From NCBI GenBank assembly GCA_000151295.1, contig GG745331.1:1811155-1875154 (forward strand): a DNA stretch of 64,000 nt. The letters are read 5' to 3'. A model generated the notes under the pieces. It searched no databases and had not been told where the DNA came from. It worked only from the letters and a program-made list of their open reading frames with translations. The DNA is from Allomyces macrogynus ATCC 38327. Lineage: Eukaryota; Blastocladiomycota; Blastocladiomycetes; Blastocladiales; Blastocladiaceae. Below, in pieces: positions 31,756-42,664 of the stretch. Position 1 is the first letter of the stretch. The number at the start of each line of letters is the position of its first letter. The position numbers were made by a program, and so were the translations under genes.

Positions 31756-32605
31756 TCAAATCTCGCGAATGTCCATGGCGAGCGCAATGGCGCCATGCTT
31801 CGACTTGCCCTGATACTGCCACTGGCCCGGCATGTGATGAGCGCCGCCAAACGGAGCGCCGGGACCAAAGGGCATCCCGTGCGGGCCGCCGTGCGGACCA
31901 TTGTGCGGGTCATGCTCGCCAAACGGGCTCTGGTGCAGGCCATGCCCGCCGAGCGGACCTTGGTGGCCCGGGAAGCCGTGCGGGAAACCCGGCATACCGC
32001 CAGGACCCATTCCATGCGGGCCCATCCCACCAGGACCCATCCCACCAGGACCCATGCCGCCGCAACCCATGCCAACGGGGCTCATGCCGCCTGGGCCCAT
32101 ACCGCCGCGACCCATGCCGCCAGGACTCTGCATGCCACCAGGACCCATCCCGCCGCGACCCATCATTCCCATCATCCCGCCGCGGCCGCCCCACATGCCA
32201 CGGAACCCGCCGCGCCCGCGCATCCCGCCACGCGGCGGCATACCCGTCGTATCCGGCGCGTCGCGCGTAGCCAACACGTCCTTGTCGGCGTCCGAGTCGT
32301 CGTCCTCGACATCGTCATTGCAATACTCGAGCACGGCCTTGACAAGCCCGGGTACGTCGAGCGTCACGCTCTCGGGCGCGAAAAACGGCGTGGAAAGTGG
32401 CCTCGCGCGGGAGTGTCGCGGCCTCGTCAGCCTCGTCATGGTCATAGATAGTGAACAGCGACACGAGCGGCTCCTTCTGCTCGGCCCTGAGGTCGGCGGC
32501 GGCGCCATTGTACAGCGTCGTCTTATCGCCGTCGACGGTGGCGGTGACGGTGATGTTGTCCGCCTTGATCGACATGTCGAGCGCGTACTCGTTGATCTGG
32601 GCCAT
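31756..32605 (-). CDS. Gly/Met-rich repeat protein with an internal frame break
   Basis: The N-terminal frame (from 32605, MAQINEYALDMSIKADNI) runs about 73 codons; protein-like sequence then continues in another frame (FAPESVTLDVPGLVKAVLEY) to a stop at 31756. The switch falls at a run of five T on the coding strand (plus-strand A at 32381-32385); one T fewer would join the frames. No intron fits. After a domain of about 115 residues comes an acidic stretch, then about 25 imperfect copies of GGMGPGGM-like units, then a His/Gly-rich end. No family was recognised. The break is most simply a base-count error, but mutation or recoding cannot be excluded. A TATATATA palindrome lies 90 bp upstream. 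Confidence 0.6.
31980..32230 (-). repeat. Tandem coding repeat, GGMGPGGM-type
   Basis: Degenerate tandem units of 12-15 bases on the coding strand, encoding GGM/GPGGM repeats. The plus strand reads as repeated CCACCAGGACCCAT-like units. Confidence 0.75.
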
Positions 32606-32692
32606 GGTTGGTTGGTGGGGAGGGTGGAGAAGAGTGCAGAATGTGCGCGTCGTTGTCGTTGGTGCGTGTCGGGCAGTACACGCGGGGATCGT

Positions 32693-32704
32693 GGTATATA
32701 TACC
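32693..32704 (-). promoter_or_regulatory. Palindromic TATA element of the Gly/Met-rich gene
   Basis: GGTATATATACC is a perfect 12-bp palindrome, 88-99 bases before the ATG at 32605, at a normal TATA-box distance. Confidence 0.5.
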
Positions 32705-33023
32705 ATCGCATCGGCGTCGCGGACGGCGCGCTCATGCCCAACGAGCTCACGACTGCGGTTGTTGGCCGACCGTGGGCGCTGGCAGTTGATACGGCTCAAA
32801 TATGTCAAGAACGGGTCCCTGGGCCGTATTCGATGAGGTTCGACGCGATTCAACCGGGTTCGATCAGGTTCGATGTGCATATGGTCGTGGATGGGTTGGA
32901 CAGGCAACTTGACGCCAAGGCAGCCTGTTGGTGGTCCCTCGACGCGTCTCGCAGCAGGTTTGGAGACCAGGCTGTGCGCCGAGTGTCGCAATTAAGCCTC
33001 GCGGCAAACAGCCAGTTTTGCGC

Positions 33024-33467
33024 TCACCAAACGTGGCGGCGAGCTTCCACGAGCTTCGATGAGGTTCGACCGATTTCTGCCACGAACCATGCATTAGGGG
33101 GGGGGGGGGGGGGGGGATCAGGCACGTCGCGCGTCCCCCTGGATCTGTCTGCTCCATCGCGCTCGTTCACGCGTGACGTCCAAGTCAAAAGAAGCAACAA
33201 GATTATTACTCGCAAGACAATCGACACCACCATTTTTGACAACGCAAAACTGCACGCGATACACTTCCACAAGCTCATGAGCCTGAGCCAGTACCGTTCA
33301 GGAACAATACAAGTCGCCCACGCCGGCACTCCACCCGTCACGACCAACACCCCGTGCACGCTCACGGTGAAAATCAGCGACAGCGCCACGAGGATGATCA
33401 TCCACACCCCTGATCCTGCACGCTTGAGACCTTGACGGCATTCACAAGAAAAATAGTCATCGAGCAC
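33024..33467 (-). CDS. Possible small two-helix membrane protein
   Basis: Open frame of 147 codons with two hydrophobic stretches, about residues 22-45 (VWMIILVALSLIFTVSVHGV) and about 82-97 (VVSIVLRVIILLLLLTW), separated by a short polar loop. No family was recognised. The frame runs into a polyproline end created by the poly-G tract at 33097-33116, which suggests the C-terminal part is not real. It is isolated from other genes and could be chance. Confidence 0.25.
   Translation of the reverse strand: MLDDYFSCECRQGLKRAGSGVWMIILVALSLIFTVSVHGVLVVTGGVPAWATCIVPERYWLRLMSLWKCIACSFALSKMVVSIVLRVIILLLLLTWTSRVNERDGADRSRGTRDVPDPPPPPPPNAWFVAEIGRTSSKLVEARRHVW
33097..33116 (+). repeat. Poly-G homopolymer, 20 bases
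   Basis: Uninterrupted run of 20 G. It resembles the 18-base run at 14264-14281. Confidence 0.9.
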
Positions 33468-34888
33468 GTTTCATGCGACAAACGTTTCCTTGGGAAAAAG
33501 GCCGTGTGCTCATGAGTACAAGCAACTTTGAGACCGATTCAACCCGGGGAGGGAAGGAACAAGACATCACACGATGTCTGGTGCACAATCGTATTTGCCA
33601 ACGCACGACCAAAACATCCCGCTCAAAACTGGACGGCGCGTGAATTACAGATGACTCTTCGTACACACCACAAGCACATACAGTTGTTTCAAGGCCACCA
33701 CATTGTCACGGCAGATGTGACTCATGCGTTCGATGACCTGGCGCAAATATTTCACAATGATGCGGGCCGAAGTGGGGCTGTGGGGAAAGATCAACAGAAA
33801 TGGTCCAGATTCGGTCCAGATTCGATTGCTGGCGACCCAAAATAATGGAACCTCTTCCGTTAGTGGCACGACTGCCTTGAGCATGCTGGGGTCATGTTCA
33901 ATATTTTTTTGCTTCACCAAATCCATCCATTGTTAATTCCTTCCCAGTCCTCCATTCCCAAAAGGGCGCTTGTATCATCACGGAAGCGAAGCTGAGGAAT
34001 GTGGACAACTAGCGCATTTGTTGAGATAAGCAATGGTTCCACGGTCCACCCTCTCCAAGCAGCCACTGTATCTCAGTAGGCCTGTGCTGAGAGTTTCTGG
34101 GTTCAAACACCAGCTGTGGCATGAATTGGCAGAATAGGCCTGCATGATGACTGGCCATTGCGCGGAAACGCGCGCCCTTGTTTTTTCTTGGAGGCATGCG
34201 TTTCAAAAGGTGAGCACTCACGAATGCGTTGTTGACCACGCGCAGTGTTGCACTTCCGTTAATTGTCTACACCAACCGCGCCCGAAATTTATGTGACAGC
34301 GAACAGAAGACAATGAATGTCTTGATAAGCCAGTCGCACAGCAAGGAGCAATCATTTTTGAGAGAAATGTTAACAGATCCATACGACAATCCGCTTCAGT
34401 TTTATTGTACCCAACGGCCCGAACTTCGACAACGGAAGACGCCCTCGCATCGGCATTAGAACCTCATTTACCTACATGACGGAGTCAAGTGGATAAGCAC
34501 GAGAGGGTCGTAAATTGGGTGGCCCATCCGCTATTGTTTCCAATCACAAAATGCGGAATAGTTTTAGCTCACGTTCATTCGCACCGCCTGGTGCTTGCCC
34601 AAAATGCAGAAGGGACATGTGTATCTTTCAGGGGGCAAAGTGGTCTCGAGAAAAGCATCAGAGGATTGACAGGCGTGCGGCAAATTGGCACCAGCGGGTG
34701 GGTGGGCAAGCTGTTGCGGTGCTGGCAGCCCAGGTTCGACTCCCTCGTAGGTAACTGGTGGTAGACGTCGGGGAATCGGCATTGCTCATTTTGTTTTGTG
34801 CTTTGAAATGGCGCAGCGCTGGTCACGGCACGTAAATGCATTATCTTTCAAAACCGAATCCCACCCTCCCATCCACTGTCTCCCCACA

Positions 34889-37800
34889 TCACTCGGCCAG
34901 CGGCCCCTGTTGTCGCGCCGCGTTCGTCGGCAACAAGTGCACGGGACACTCGGGCACCCCATGCTTGTCAAACCACGCGCGCAAGCAATCCCAGTGAAAC
35001 ACGCAAAGGCACGACATCCGTGCCACCTGGTCCCCAGCGAGAAACGGCTCGTAACAGATCAAGCACTCCGTATGCGGATCAACCAGCCCGGACGCGACCG
35101 TCGATGGCGCCGCACTCGTCGGATCCACCATCCCCGTATCCTCCTCCTCCTCCTCGTCATCACTCTCCGACTCGACGTCCGACTCGGGCAGCGGCACCGC
35201 GCACGCCGCACGCACCGTGGCAGACGGTGGCGTCCCACCACGACTCCCACTCCCAGTGCCGCCTCCCCAGATATCGATCGTGTACCGCGCGGCGGCCGCC
35301 GTTGCCGCAGCCGCACTCGGCTGTGCCAAGCACTCGGACAAGTGCCGCTCGCGCGCGCTCTGCGTGGGCATCCCGGCCAACGGCCGCATACACGCGGGGC
35401 ACTCGACAAGCGATCCGAGCGACGACGCAACCGAAGCCGTGCGCGACAAGTGCCGGATCGCCGGATTCACTGCCACCGGCGGTGGCGGAGAGGGGGACGT
35501 TTCGCTCAATGCGCGATAGGAACTGTCGCCGCCGGACGAGACCGACCGGACGGAGACGGCGATCGTGCGCTCGGCCGCGGTGAGGAGCGCGTAGCACGTG
35601 TCACACACGCGTTGCGGGCCGTGCCCTAACGTGCGCGGCACGTCGTCGGCCGGGTAGAATCGGGCCAGGTCGATGCGTTCGGTCGAGCACGCGCCGCAGT
35701 AGAGTTTGCCGCAGAGACGGCAGTGATGCCGCCGGCGGAGGACCGTGAAGGTCGACCGGCATTGGTGGCATGCAGAGGCGGCCGCGTCGGCTTGCCATGG
35801 TTGGGGTGGCGGGAGGCGCGGGGTGTCGGTGTCGGAGGTCGGGTCGGTACTGGGGAACGCGCGCGGGAGGGACGCGTGGCTGCTGGCGGCGCTGGCCGAG
35901 GGGACGAGACGTTGGCTTTCGGGTAGGCGTTCGGCGAGCTCGAGGTACTGGATGAGCAGGAACTTGGCGTCTTTTTGCCGCTGCGGGTCGGTGTCCTCTG
36001 TTCAAGTCGAATACAAACGGCAGTCAGCGGCCGTACGACGCGTTCCAACCAGAAGCAGCACGTACCTTGAATCCCGGCCAACAAAATCTGGCTCGCCTCC
36101 TGGTAACACTCAAACGCGTCGCGTACCGGCTCACCCGGCGCGTGCTGTGCGAGCAAATCGTCCATGGTCGGGAGCCGGCTGACGACCGCGCGCGCACGTG
36201 CCACATAGCCTCCCTCGTCTCCATCCCCACCCACACTACTCTCAGTCCTCCTCGGCGCCGCCGCCGCTGCCGACGCAGTCGCGTTCGGGACTCCCGTCTC
36301 CGAATTCTGCCGGCGCATGACGCGTGCCCAAGTGCGCACGAGCGGCCGGCTCAACGACCCGCCTGCCGCGGCCGCCGTGGCGAGCGCCGGATTCGCATCC
36401 ACGACTGCGGCCGCCGCATCGCGCGCAATCTCCATCTCCGGGTCGAGCACGTGCCAATTATCCACCAGCTGCCACTCGGTCATCCACGCCCACCCGTCCG
36501 GCAACGCGACCAGTTCCAACGCATTCGCCTTCTTCGCCGGATCGTCGTTCTCGACATACGTCGGCGGCGGGAGCGAGCTGGCCCGGGCGCGGCGCAGAGA
36601 CGCAATGAGACCCGAAGGTGGGCGGTCTTGTACTTCGAGCACGCACCGCAACCGTGTGTGCCGGACGAGGTCCGGGAACCGGTGCCCGAGTAAGTGGCAG
36701 ACGGAAACGTGCATGGCGAGCGCGGCAAGGTCGTAGGCGGTTTCGTTGGTCGTATTGAGCAGGTGCGGGTCGGAGCGCGCGTCGAGCAGGGTGTGGACGA
36801 GGTCGAGGTGGCCTTTGGCGCAGGCCGTCACTGGTGAAGTGGGGTGGATGGTGAGTGGATGGGGGAATGGGTGAGGTGGAGATGGGTGGATAACGTACTG
36901 AGCGGGGTTGTGCCGGCTTGGTTTGCGCAGTTGACCTTGATCCCGGGCCGCTGCAGGAGCAGGGCGACCACGTCCTTGTTGCCCTTGGCGACGGCAATGT
37001 GCAGCGGCGTCTATTGTTTGCGAACAACGTATCAGTCTGAAAGATTCACGCGAACGGGCACAACGAGATGTGCAAACGCACCCATCCATGCTTATCAGCC
37101 TTGTTCGGGTTGGCGCGCGCCTGCACGAGCCGATCCACGACGTAGACGTTCCCCGAGAAACAGGCCTTGTGCAGAGCCGTCTAGTCGAATCCGCCAATCG
37201 TCAGCATACTCTCTCACCGAAAACACACCCGTTCGCCAGTCTGTACCTCGTTCTCCGGATCCACCATATCCACAATCGCCCCATTCTCCAACAAGACACG
37301 CACGACCGCATCAAACCCGCGCGCTGCCGCCAAGAGCAGCGGCGTCATGTGCGAGACCGGGTGCACGACATTGACCGACACGTCCGGGTTCAATTCGAGC
37401 AAGTTGCGTAGATCCAACGACTTGTTGGCCACCACATGGTCAAACACTTTGTCGACCAGCGCTTGCGCGGCAGCCGCACGTTCCTGCGACGCCGTGCGTT
37501 GCAGCACCGGCGAGGGCGTGTTGGCCACCACGGGCGCAGGAGCGGCGGTAGCAGAGGGCGATGCGAATGCGGCCACGGCAGCGGCTGCCGCGTTGCCACT
37601 CCCACCGCCAATGCCCATGAGCGGGTTGACGAGCGGGTTCCCCGCAGACGATGCGCGGCCCCATGCGGTTGGGGCTGAAGGCCAGGTTGCGCCGGACCCG
37701 AACGGGTTACGACTTGCCGCGGTGAGTGCAGCGGTCGCCGTCGTCGCCGCCAACAGGTCCGTTGCGGGCGGGCTCGGGAGCGCGTGGCCCGTGCCGAGCT

Positions 37801-38029
37801 CGAGCGCACTGGTTGTGGTCGCCGTCGCGTTGGCGGGCGGCGACGAGGCGAGGAGATTGTCGTAGATCGGATGCGGCTTACCACGTACGACGGGCTCGGT
37901 CCAGGCCGGCAGCGTGGTGATGATGTTGGGTGCGGGCGCGGCGGGCACGACGGTCACGGGCGGCGCGTCCGTGCTGCTGCCGCCGTTGCCGAGCGCGCCG
38001 AGCGGGTCGAAGTCGACGGGCTGGCTCAT
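34889..38029 (-). CDS. Ankyrin-repeat FYVE-RING protein, Pib1-like endosomal E3 ligase candidate
   Basis: Exons (minus) 38029-37247, 37180-37082, 37010-36899, 36830-36066 and 35997-34889 give 955 residues. A disordered N-terminus (1-220) is followed by about four ankyrin repeats (TPLLLAAARGFDAVVRVLLE; DKHGWTPLHIAVAKGN; TPLMTACAKGHLDLV). Near residues 658-720 is a FYVE finger with RRRHHCR and RVC motifs, which binds PI3P on endosomes. A C-x2-C...H-x3-C cluster (ECPACMRPL...RHLSEC) resembles a ubiquitin-binding zinc finger. The C-terminal RING (CLICYEPF...CLCVFHWDC...CPVH) has the altered ligands of Pib1-type RINGs. The set suggests an E3 ligase that recognises cargo on endosomes or vacuoles; that role is inferred from domains. 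Confidence 0.88.
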
Positions 38030-38575
38030 GGCGAAGGGCGCGGCGTCGAGAGGTGGGTTGTTGGCGGCGGGAACACTTGGGCGCTTAGCGGGTGGTCGGA
38101 CCGCGGTCGCGAGTGGAATGCAGGAAGTCTCGGCGGGAACGCGTAGTCGAGCGTGTAGAGTGCCGATGATCCGCGTCGTCGTAGTCGACGACGTTGTGCG
38201 GCACCGTGAGCGACGCGAAGGATGACCGCCAAGCGTCATGAAGGCCGACGCGTTGGTGGCGGGCCTGACGAGGAGCACGTTCTCCACGGCAGCTGTCGGT
38301 GCGACCGTCTCGCCGCGAGACAGGACGCATGCAGCAACCACACACGTGACACGCGCGCACTTTCCGGGTCGCTCGCGCATCGACCTCCATCGCACCGCGA
38401 CTCGCCGACTGAACGCGCGCCAGCTGCACCCGGCATCGCCCAACTTGGACCGAGACTCGACGCTCGCCATCCTGCGCAACCGCCTGCTTGCAGCCCACGT
38501 TGACCGACCGACCGACCGACCGACCGACCTGACCCACCAACCGCATCAACCCCGCACCAACTGCATCAAGTCAAG
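38030..38575. other. Divergent intergenic region
   Basis: 546 bases between the ankyrin-FYVE-RING gene (-) and the GNL3-like gene (+). A (ACCG)n tetranucleotide repeat at about 38503-38530 lies in the probable 5' leader of the latter. No gene was seen. Confidence 0.5.
38503..38530 (+). repeat. ACCG tetranucleotide repeat
   Basis: About six tandem copies of GACC/ACCG, 46-73 bases before the GNL3-like start codon. A related CGACTGAC repeat lies before the gene at 63254. Confidence 0.7.
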
Positions 38576-40268
38576 ATGGTCGCCAAGCAGCACAAGTCGA
38601 AGCGCGTGACATGCCGCCAAAAGTACAAGATTCAGCGCAAGATCCGCGAGCACGACCGCAAGGTCCGCAAGGCCGCCAAGAAGAACCCAAAGTCGAACAG
38701 TATGCTGCTGCTCGACTCCCTATTTTCCGCACTCTCCACGCATACTCGCATGCTGACCCTGCCCCGCTTCCGCATCGCAGAGCCGCGCAAGGACCCGGGC
38801 ATCCCGAACCTGTGGCCGTTCAAGGAAGAAATGCTGGCGCAAATCGACGCAGCCAAGCAGCGCGAAGTCGCCAAACAAGCCGAGATTCGCCAGCGTCGGG
38901 CCGAACTCAAGAAGCAGCAGACGGCCGCGTCCAAGAGTTCTACGCCCAAGAAGGTCTCGGCGTCCGCCAAGGCCGCGGCCGCGCGCGCGACCTCCGTCAC
39001 CGACTTGGCCGATGTGTTTGTGCACGTGCTCGATGCGCGCGACCCGCTCGGGTCCCGCGCGGCGCACGTCGAAGAGGCCCTGATCGCGCAGGGCAAGCGC
39101 GTCGTGCTCGTGCTCAACAAGGCCGATCTCGTGCCCAAGGATATCGTCAAGCAGTGGCTCGCGTTGTTGCGTACCGAGGCGCCGACCATGGCGTTTAGCG
39201 CCAAGACGCCGGAACGGCCGTTCGGTGCGCTACGCTTTTCTTCGAACCCGTTGATAGGACTCCCGGCACTTGACTCACCCTTCTCCACCACTTTTCCAAC
39301 CAGGCGCCCCCGCGCTCCTCGCCCTCCTGCGCGCCCACAACGCCACTTCCGTTGGCATCATCGGGTACCCGAACGTCGGCAAGTCGTCCGTCATCAACGC
39401 GCTCAAGGGTCTCGCCGCGTGCCCCGTCTCCCCGACGCCCAACTTGACCAAGTCTGTGGCCCCCATCCCGATCGATTCTCAGATCACGCTCCTCGACGGT
39501 CCCGCCCTCGCTCCTCCCGCCGGCGGGTGCGCCCTGCTCGCGCGCAACTGCACGCTGCGGCACGCGCACGCCGCGATTATCGCCGTGCAAGTGATCTTGG
39601 CACGCGCGTCACGCGCGTCGTTGATGATGCTCTACAATTTGCCGCAGTTCAAGACGCCTGTCGAGTTCTTGTCGCGGGTCGCGGCCGCGCGACTGCGTCG
39701 GAATGTGGAGGAGATTCAGGATGAGAAGGTGGTGGAGAAGGTGTTGGTCGAGGCCGCGCAGCTGGTCGTCAAGGACTGGCATGCGGGGAAGTTGCCGTTC
39801 TATATCGCGCCGCCGGATTTGGACGAGAGTGTCGCCGACGAAATGGTCGCGCAGGTCGTGGAGGTCGGCGAGTTGGATAAGGGGTTGAGCTCGCTCAAGA
39901 CGGCCAAGGAACTTGGCAAGGATTTTGTCGTCTTGGATTTGGCCGATTTGCCGGACGACGATGACGACGAGGAGGAGGTTGGGTCGGACGAGGATATGGA
40001 CGAGATTGACGACGAGGCCGAGGCGAGCGACGAGGACGTTGATATGGACGAGGTCTCGGACGAGGAGATGGCTGACGAGGATGCGTCGAACGTCGAGGTC
40101 GAGCCGGCACCGGCACCGATCAAGGCGAAGAAGGGCGGCAAGCAGGCACCACAACCGGCCAAGTCGACGGCTGCCAAGTCGAGCAAGGCGGCGTCGACCG
40201 CGAGCAAAAAGAAGGCTGCGGCGGGCGACGACAGCTACGATTTTGGCGAGTTTTCGTGGGGCGCATGA
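38576..40268 (+). CDS. Nucleostemin/GNL3-type circularly permuted GTPase
   Basis: Exons 38576-38699, 38781-39224 and 39304-40268 give 510 residues. A basic N-terminus ([20 protein letters not shown]) matches the nucleolar-targeting start of nucleostemin/Grn1/Nug1 proteins. GTPase motifs come in permuted order: NKADL (G4), then GYPNVGKSS (G1), then LLDGPA (G3). The C-terminus has an acidic run followed by a Lys/Ala-rich tail. The family acts in nucleolar assembly and export of the 60S ribosomal subunit. Oddity: G3 reads DGPA where DxPG is usual. Intron 1 is 81 nt, a multiple of three without stops, so unspliced RNA keeps the frame. Nug1 versus GNL3/GNL3L was not separated. Confidence 0.92.
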
Positions 40269-40731
40269 TGACCGTTGCGTCATACGGGTTGTGTCGTGTC
40301 GTGTCGAGATTTGGTTTTCTATGTTCGGTTTGTGCAAAAATCAAAGGGATTCTGCTCATTTTGCGTCTCTGCGAGGCAGCTCAGGTCGTGTCCAATTGTC
40401 GCCCAGGATGCGCTTTCTCGGTGGAAGAACAAGGCGGAGACGCTTTGTCAATCGCGACGGACGCTGAATGAGCTCTTGGGGCTCACGACGGAAACCGAAA
40501 GAGCGCACAACGTCTAGACGGCACAGCAGAGACGCCTAACGTTAAGACCAAACTCGAGGAGAAAGAAGAATGACTCTTTGTTGATGATTGATGAATGCGG
40601 TCCAAGAAAAAAAAAGAGACAGATCAAGGGCAAACCAAAACTGCGACCGACAATGACGAAGACAAATAGAACGAACGGGAACTGAATGCAGCAGCCAAGA
40701 ACGAATACTCAACCGAACTCGAAAGCAGCAC
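40269..40731. other. Intergenic between convergent genes
   Basis: 3' flanks of the GNL3-like gene (+) and antizyme (-), with an A-rich patch near 40600-40680. No gene was seen. Confidence 0.55.
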
Positions 40732-41662
40732 TTACAGCTCGTACGCGAGCAGCGTCACGGCGGTCGGGTCGTGCGCCATGCTCGACGGCGCGACCAACTC
40801 AAACCCGACATACCGCAGCGCCTTGATCGCCATGGCCTCGGCCGGGTCGACGCACACAATCAGTTGCGTGCAGTGCAGCGTCTCCTCGGCCAACTCGAGC
40901 AGCGCGACGACCGACGCGCGGAACGCGTCCATGGCCGACGCACCGGCCGCAACCGCGGGCGCAATAACCGCGGGTGCGCCAAGGTGCAGCGGTGGGATCG
41001 TCGCGAGCGGGCCAAACACGGGCGACGCCGGCGGGCTCGCGTAGGGCGTGCGCAACCCGTCGGCCGCCAAGTCCTTGGTGTCGTGCACGGGCACGAGTCG
41101 CGCAATCATGACGCCGTCGTGTGTGACAGCGGCGCGCACCAAGTGCAGGCCCTTGGCAAAGTGCACCTCGAGCGCGGCATCAAGCACGTCGGCGGGGTCC
41201 TGCGCAACGTGGTCGGCGAGCGGGGTCGCAGCAAACGCGTCGAGCACGTCGTCGACGGCCGCGCCCAGCACGTGCCCGCGCAGCGCCCAGTCCATGGCGT
41301 TGGGCGGCGGTGCGCGGTCGGAACTCGTGTGGCGGGGGTCAAAAGCACCACCCGATTTCCTTACCCAGCTTGTAGTACCAGTTCTCCTGCTTGACCGACG
41401 CGAACCGGAACAGGTGGCACGCGGCGGCTGGCGCGAGCGTTGCGTGCGGCGCATGGTCGGCGTCGGGCATCGCGGGCACGGCCCAGGCGGGGCCGGCCAT
41501 GGGCGAGGACGCGCCGAGGGTCGCAGCGAGTCCGGCAAAGTTCGGGGCGGCCACCGCGCCGCGCCCAGCGACGGCGGTGGCCTGGAAATTGGACGGTTTA
41601 ATGTCGTTGCTTGTTAACATGGCGGCGAGCGGGATATCGTTGATGGTGCTGGGCGACATCAT
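40732..41662 (-). CDS. Ornithine decarboxylase antizyme, expressed by +1 frameshift
   Basis: Antizyme binds ornithine decarboxylase, sends it to the proteasome and blocks polyamine uptake. ORF1 starts at 41662 and reads 107 codons to TTT-TGA at 41344-41339. Skipping one T (41341) opens ORF2, which begins DPRHTSSD and runs to a stop at 40732, for about 309 residues in all. ORF2 carries the family signature: ALLELAEETLHCTQLIVCVD, then ALRYVGFELVAP and a C-terminal LLAYEL, in the positions seen in OAZ proteins. The break falls exactly on the UGA, as in all antizymes, so it is read as programmed, polyamine-induced frameshifting. The shift codon UUU is not the most common one (UCC). Start-site choice and ORF1 length are less certain. 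Confidence 0.85.
41339..41344 (-). promoter_or_regulatory. Antizyme +1 ribosomal frameshift site (UUU UGA C)
   Basis: The last ORF1 sense codon UUU is followed by UGA and C on the minus strand; the two frames overlap only here. A slow-decoded UGA with a slippery preceding codon is the standard antizyme arrangement. No pseudoknot was modelled. Confidence 0.75.
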
Positions 41663-42664
41663 GGTGCGGTGCGTGTGGTTGGCGAGGGCGGGCGAGTTAC
41701 GAGGCAGCGGCGGCGGCGGCGCGCTTGGGCTTCTTGGAGGGCGGAGAGCTCGTGAGGAAAGCTCCGGAGCAGAAGAGGATGGCGACGAGTGACTGTTCCA
41801 GCTTGACGGCGGGTGTGGAACGGTGGATAGGCCCAGGTGAGGTGCTAGACGGTGTGGAAATCGTCAAAGAAAAGGGCGCAGCGAGTCAGTTTTGGGGTTG
41901 CTCGCGTCATCAAAACGTTCCGCGTTCGGTCAAACAACCAGGACGCACCTCGAGGCGGGACTATCGCAGATCAGGGGGCACACAAAGGAGAGTGGTTGGC
42001 GGCGAGCGTGCGGACGGTGGTGGTCGGCCGAGACGAGCCTGTTGTTCTGTTGTTGATGTGCGAGCGGGGCGGTGAGCATGTGCGACGGCCAGGTGCGAAG
42101 AGCTCAACGACGCGGCACTCACCAGAACAGCGGACAGACAGACGCGGAGCCGGGGCAGGATGACAGTGCGGGCGGTGCGGGCGGGCGGCAGGAGCGGGCA
42201 CAAGAGCGTCGGTCGGGTTGGTGCTGTTGGTGGAGGCAACGCAGTCGAGAGCTGTGTTGGCTGTGGAAGCGGGGAGCGCGCTTTTTATGGGGTCGGCCGG
42301 CAGGGACTCGGCATGGGAAACGCGTCATAAACCAGTCCGAAACCGCGTGAAACCTGCCGATCGCCAAGCCGACTCGTCTCGAAACCGTCTCAAACACCTG
42401 CTCGAAATACGGGTCCTTTGCGCAGCACGTGGTCGTCATGCCGTCCGCGGACGCGGTCATGTGCACGGCGCCGCCTAGCTCGGTGTCCCGCACCACTCAG
42501 CCGGACGTTCGAACCTCCTCCTTCACGCGAATCGGTCACTCCTGGTCGCCACCGCCGCCGCTTACACGACGCCAGGGCCGTGCCAGGACCAGCGCTAAAC
42601 TTGCTGCAAGGACCCGCATTACGCGCCGCCCGCCGCCCGCGCCGCTGTTCATTGTTGCTGCACC
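41663..42664. other. Divergent intergenic region, probable antizyme 5' leader with intron
   Basis: 1 kb between antizyme (-) and the LRR gene (+). A minus-strand TATA-like CATAAAAAG lies at about 42280-42288, and a strong minus-strand donor GTGAGT at about 42121, with a possible TAG acceptor near 41849. This suggests antizyme mRNA begins near 42250 and carries a spliced 5' leader. No coding gene was seen. Confidence 0.4.

Larger units (their letters stand above)
32705..34888. other. Intergenic, 2.2 kb, with tRNA-like fragments and poly-G
   Basis: No secure gene. It contains a 20-base poly-G run (33097-33116), a possible small membrane-protein frame (33024-33467, minus), and two tRNA-like remnants (about 34060-34120 and about 34688-34765, plus) with good B-box sequences but no complete cloverleaf. 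The base composition is less GC-rich than that of the genes. Confidence 0.45.

Noticed and set aside
31980..32230. CRISPR-like array
   Set aside because: The repeats are short, degenerate, without unique spacers, in frame within a coding sequence, and the genome is eukaryotic.
34060..34120. Functional tRNA gene
   Set aside because: No anticodon arm fits between the D-like and T-like arms and the acceptor has mismatches; only tRNA-like remnants remain.
41339..41344. Antizyme frame break read as pseudogene or sequencing error
   Set aside because: The break sits exactly on UGA with the conserved domain in the +1 frame, the universal antizyme arrangement.
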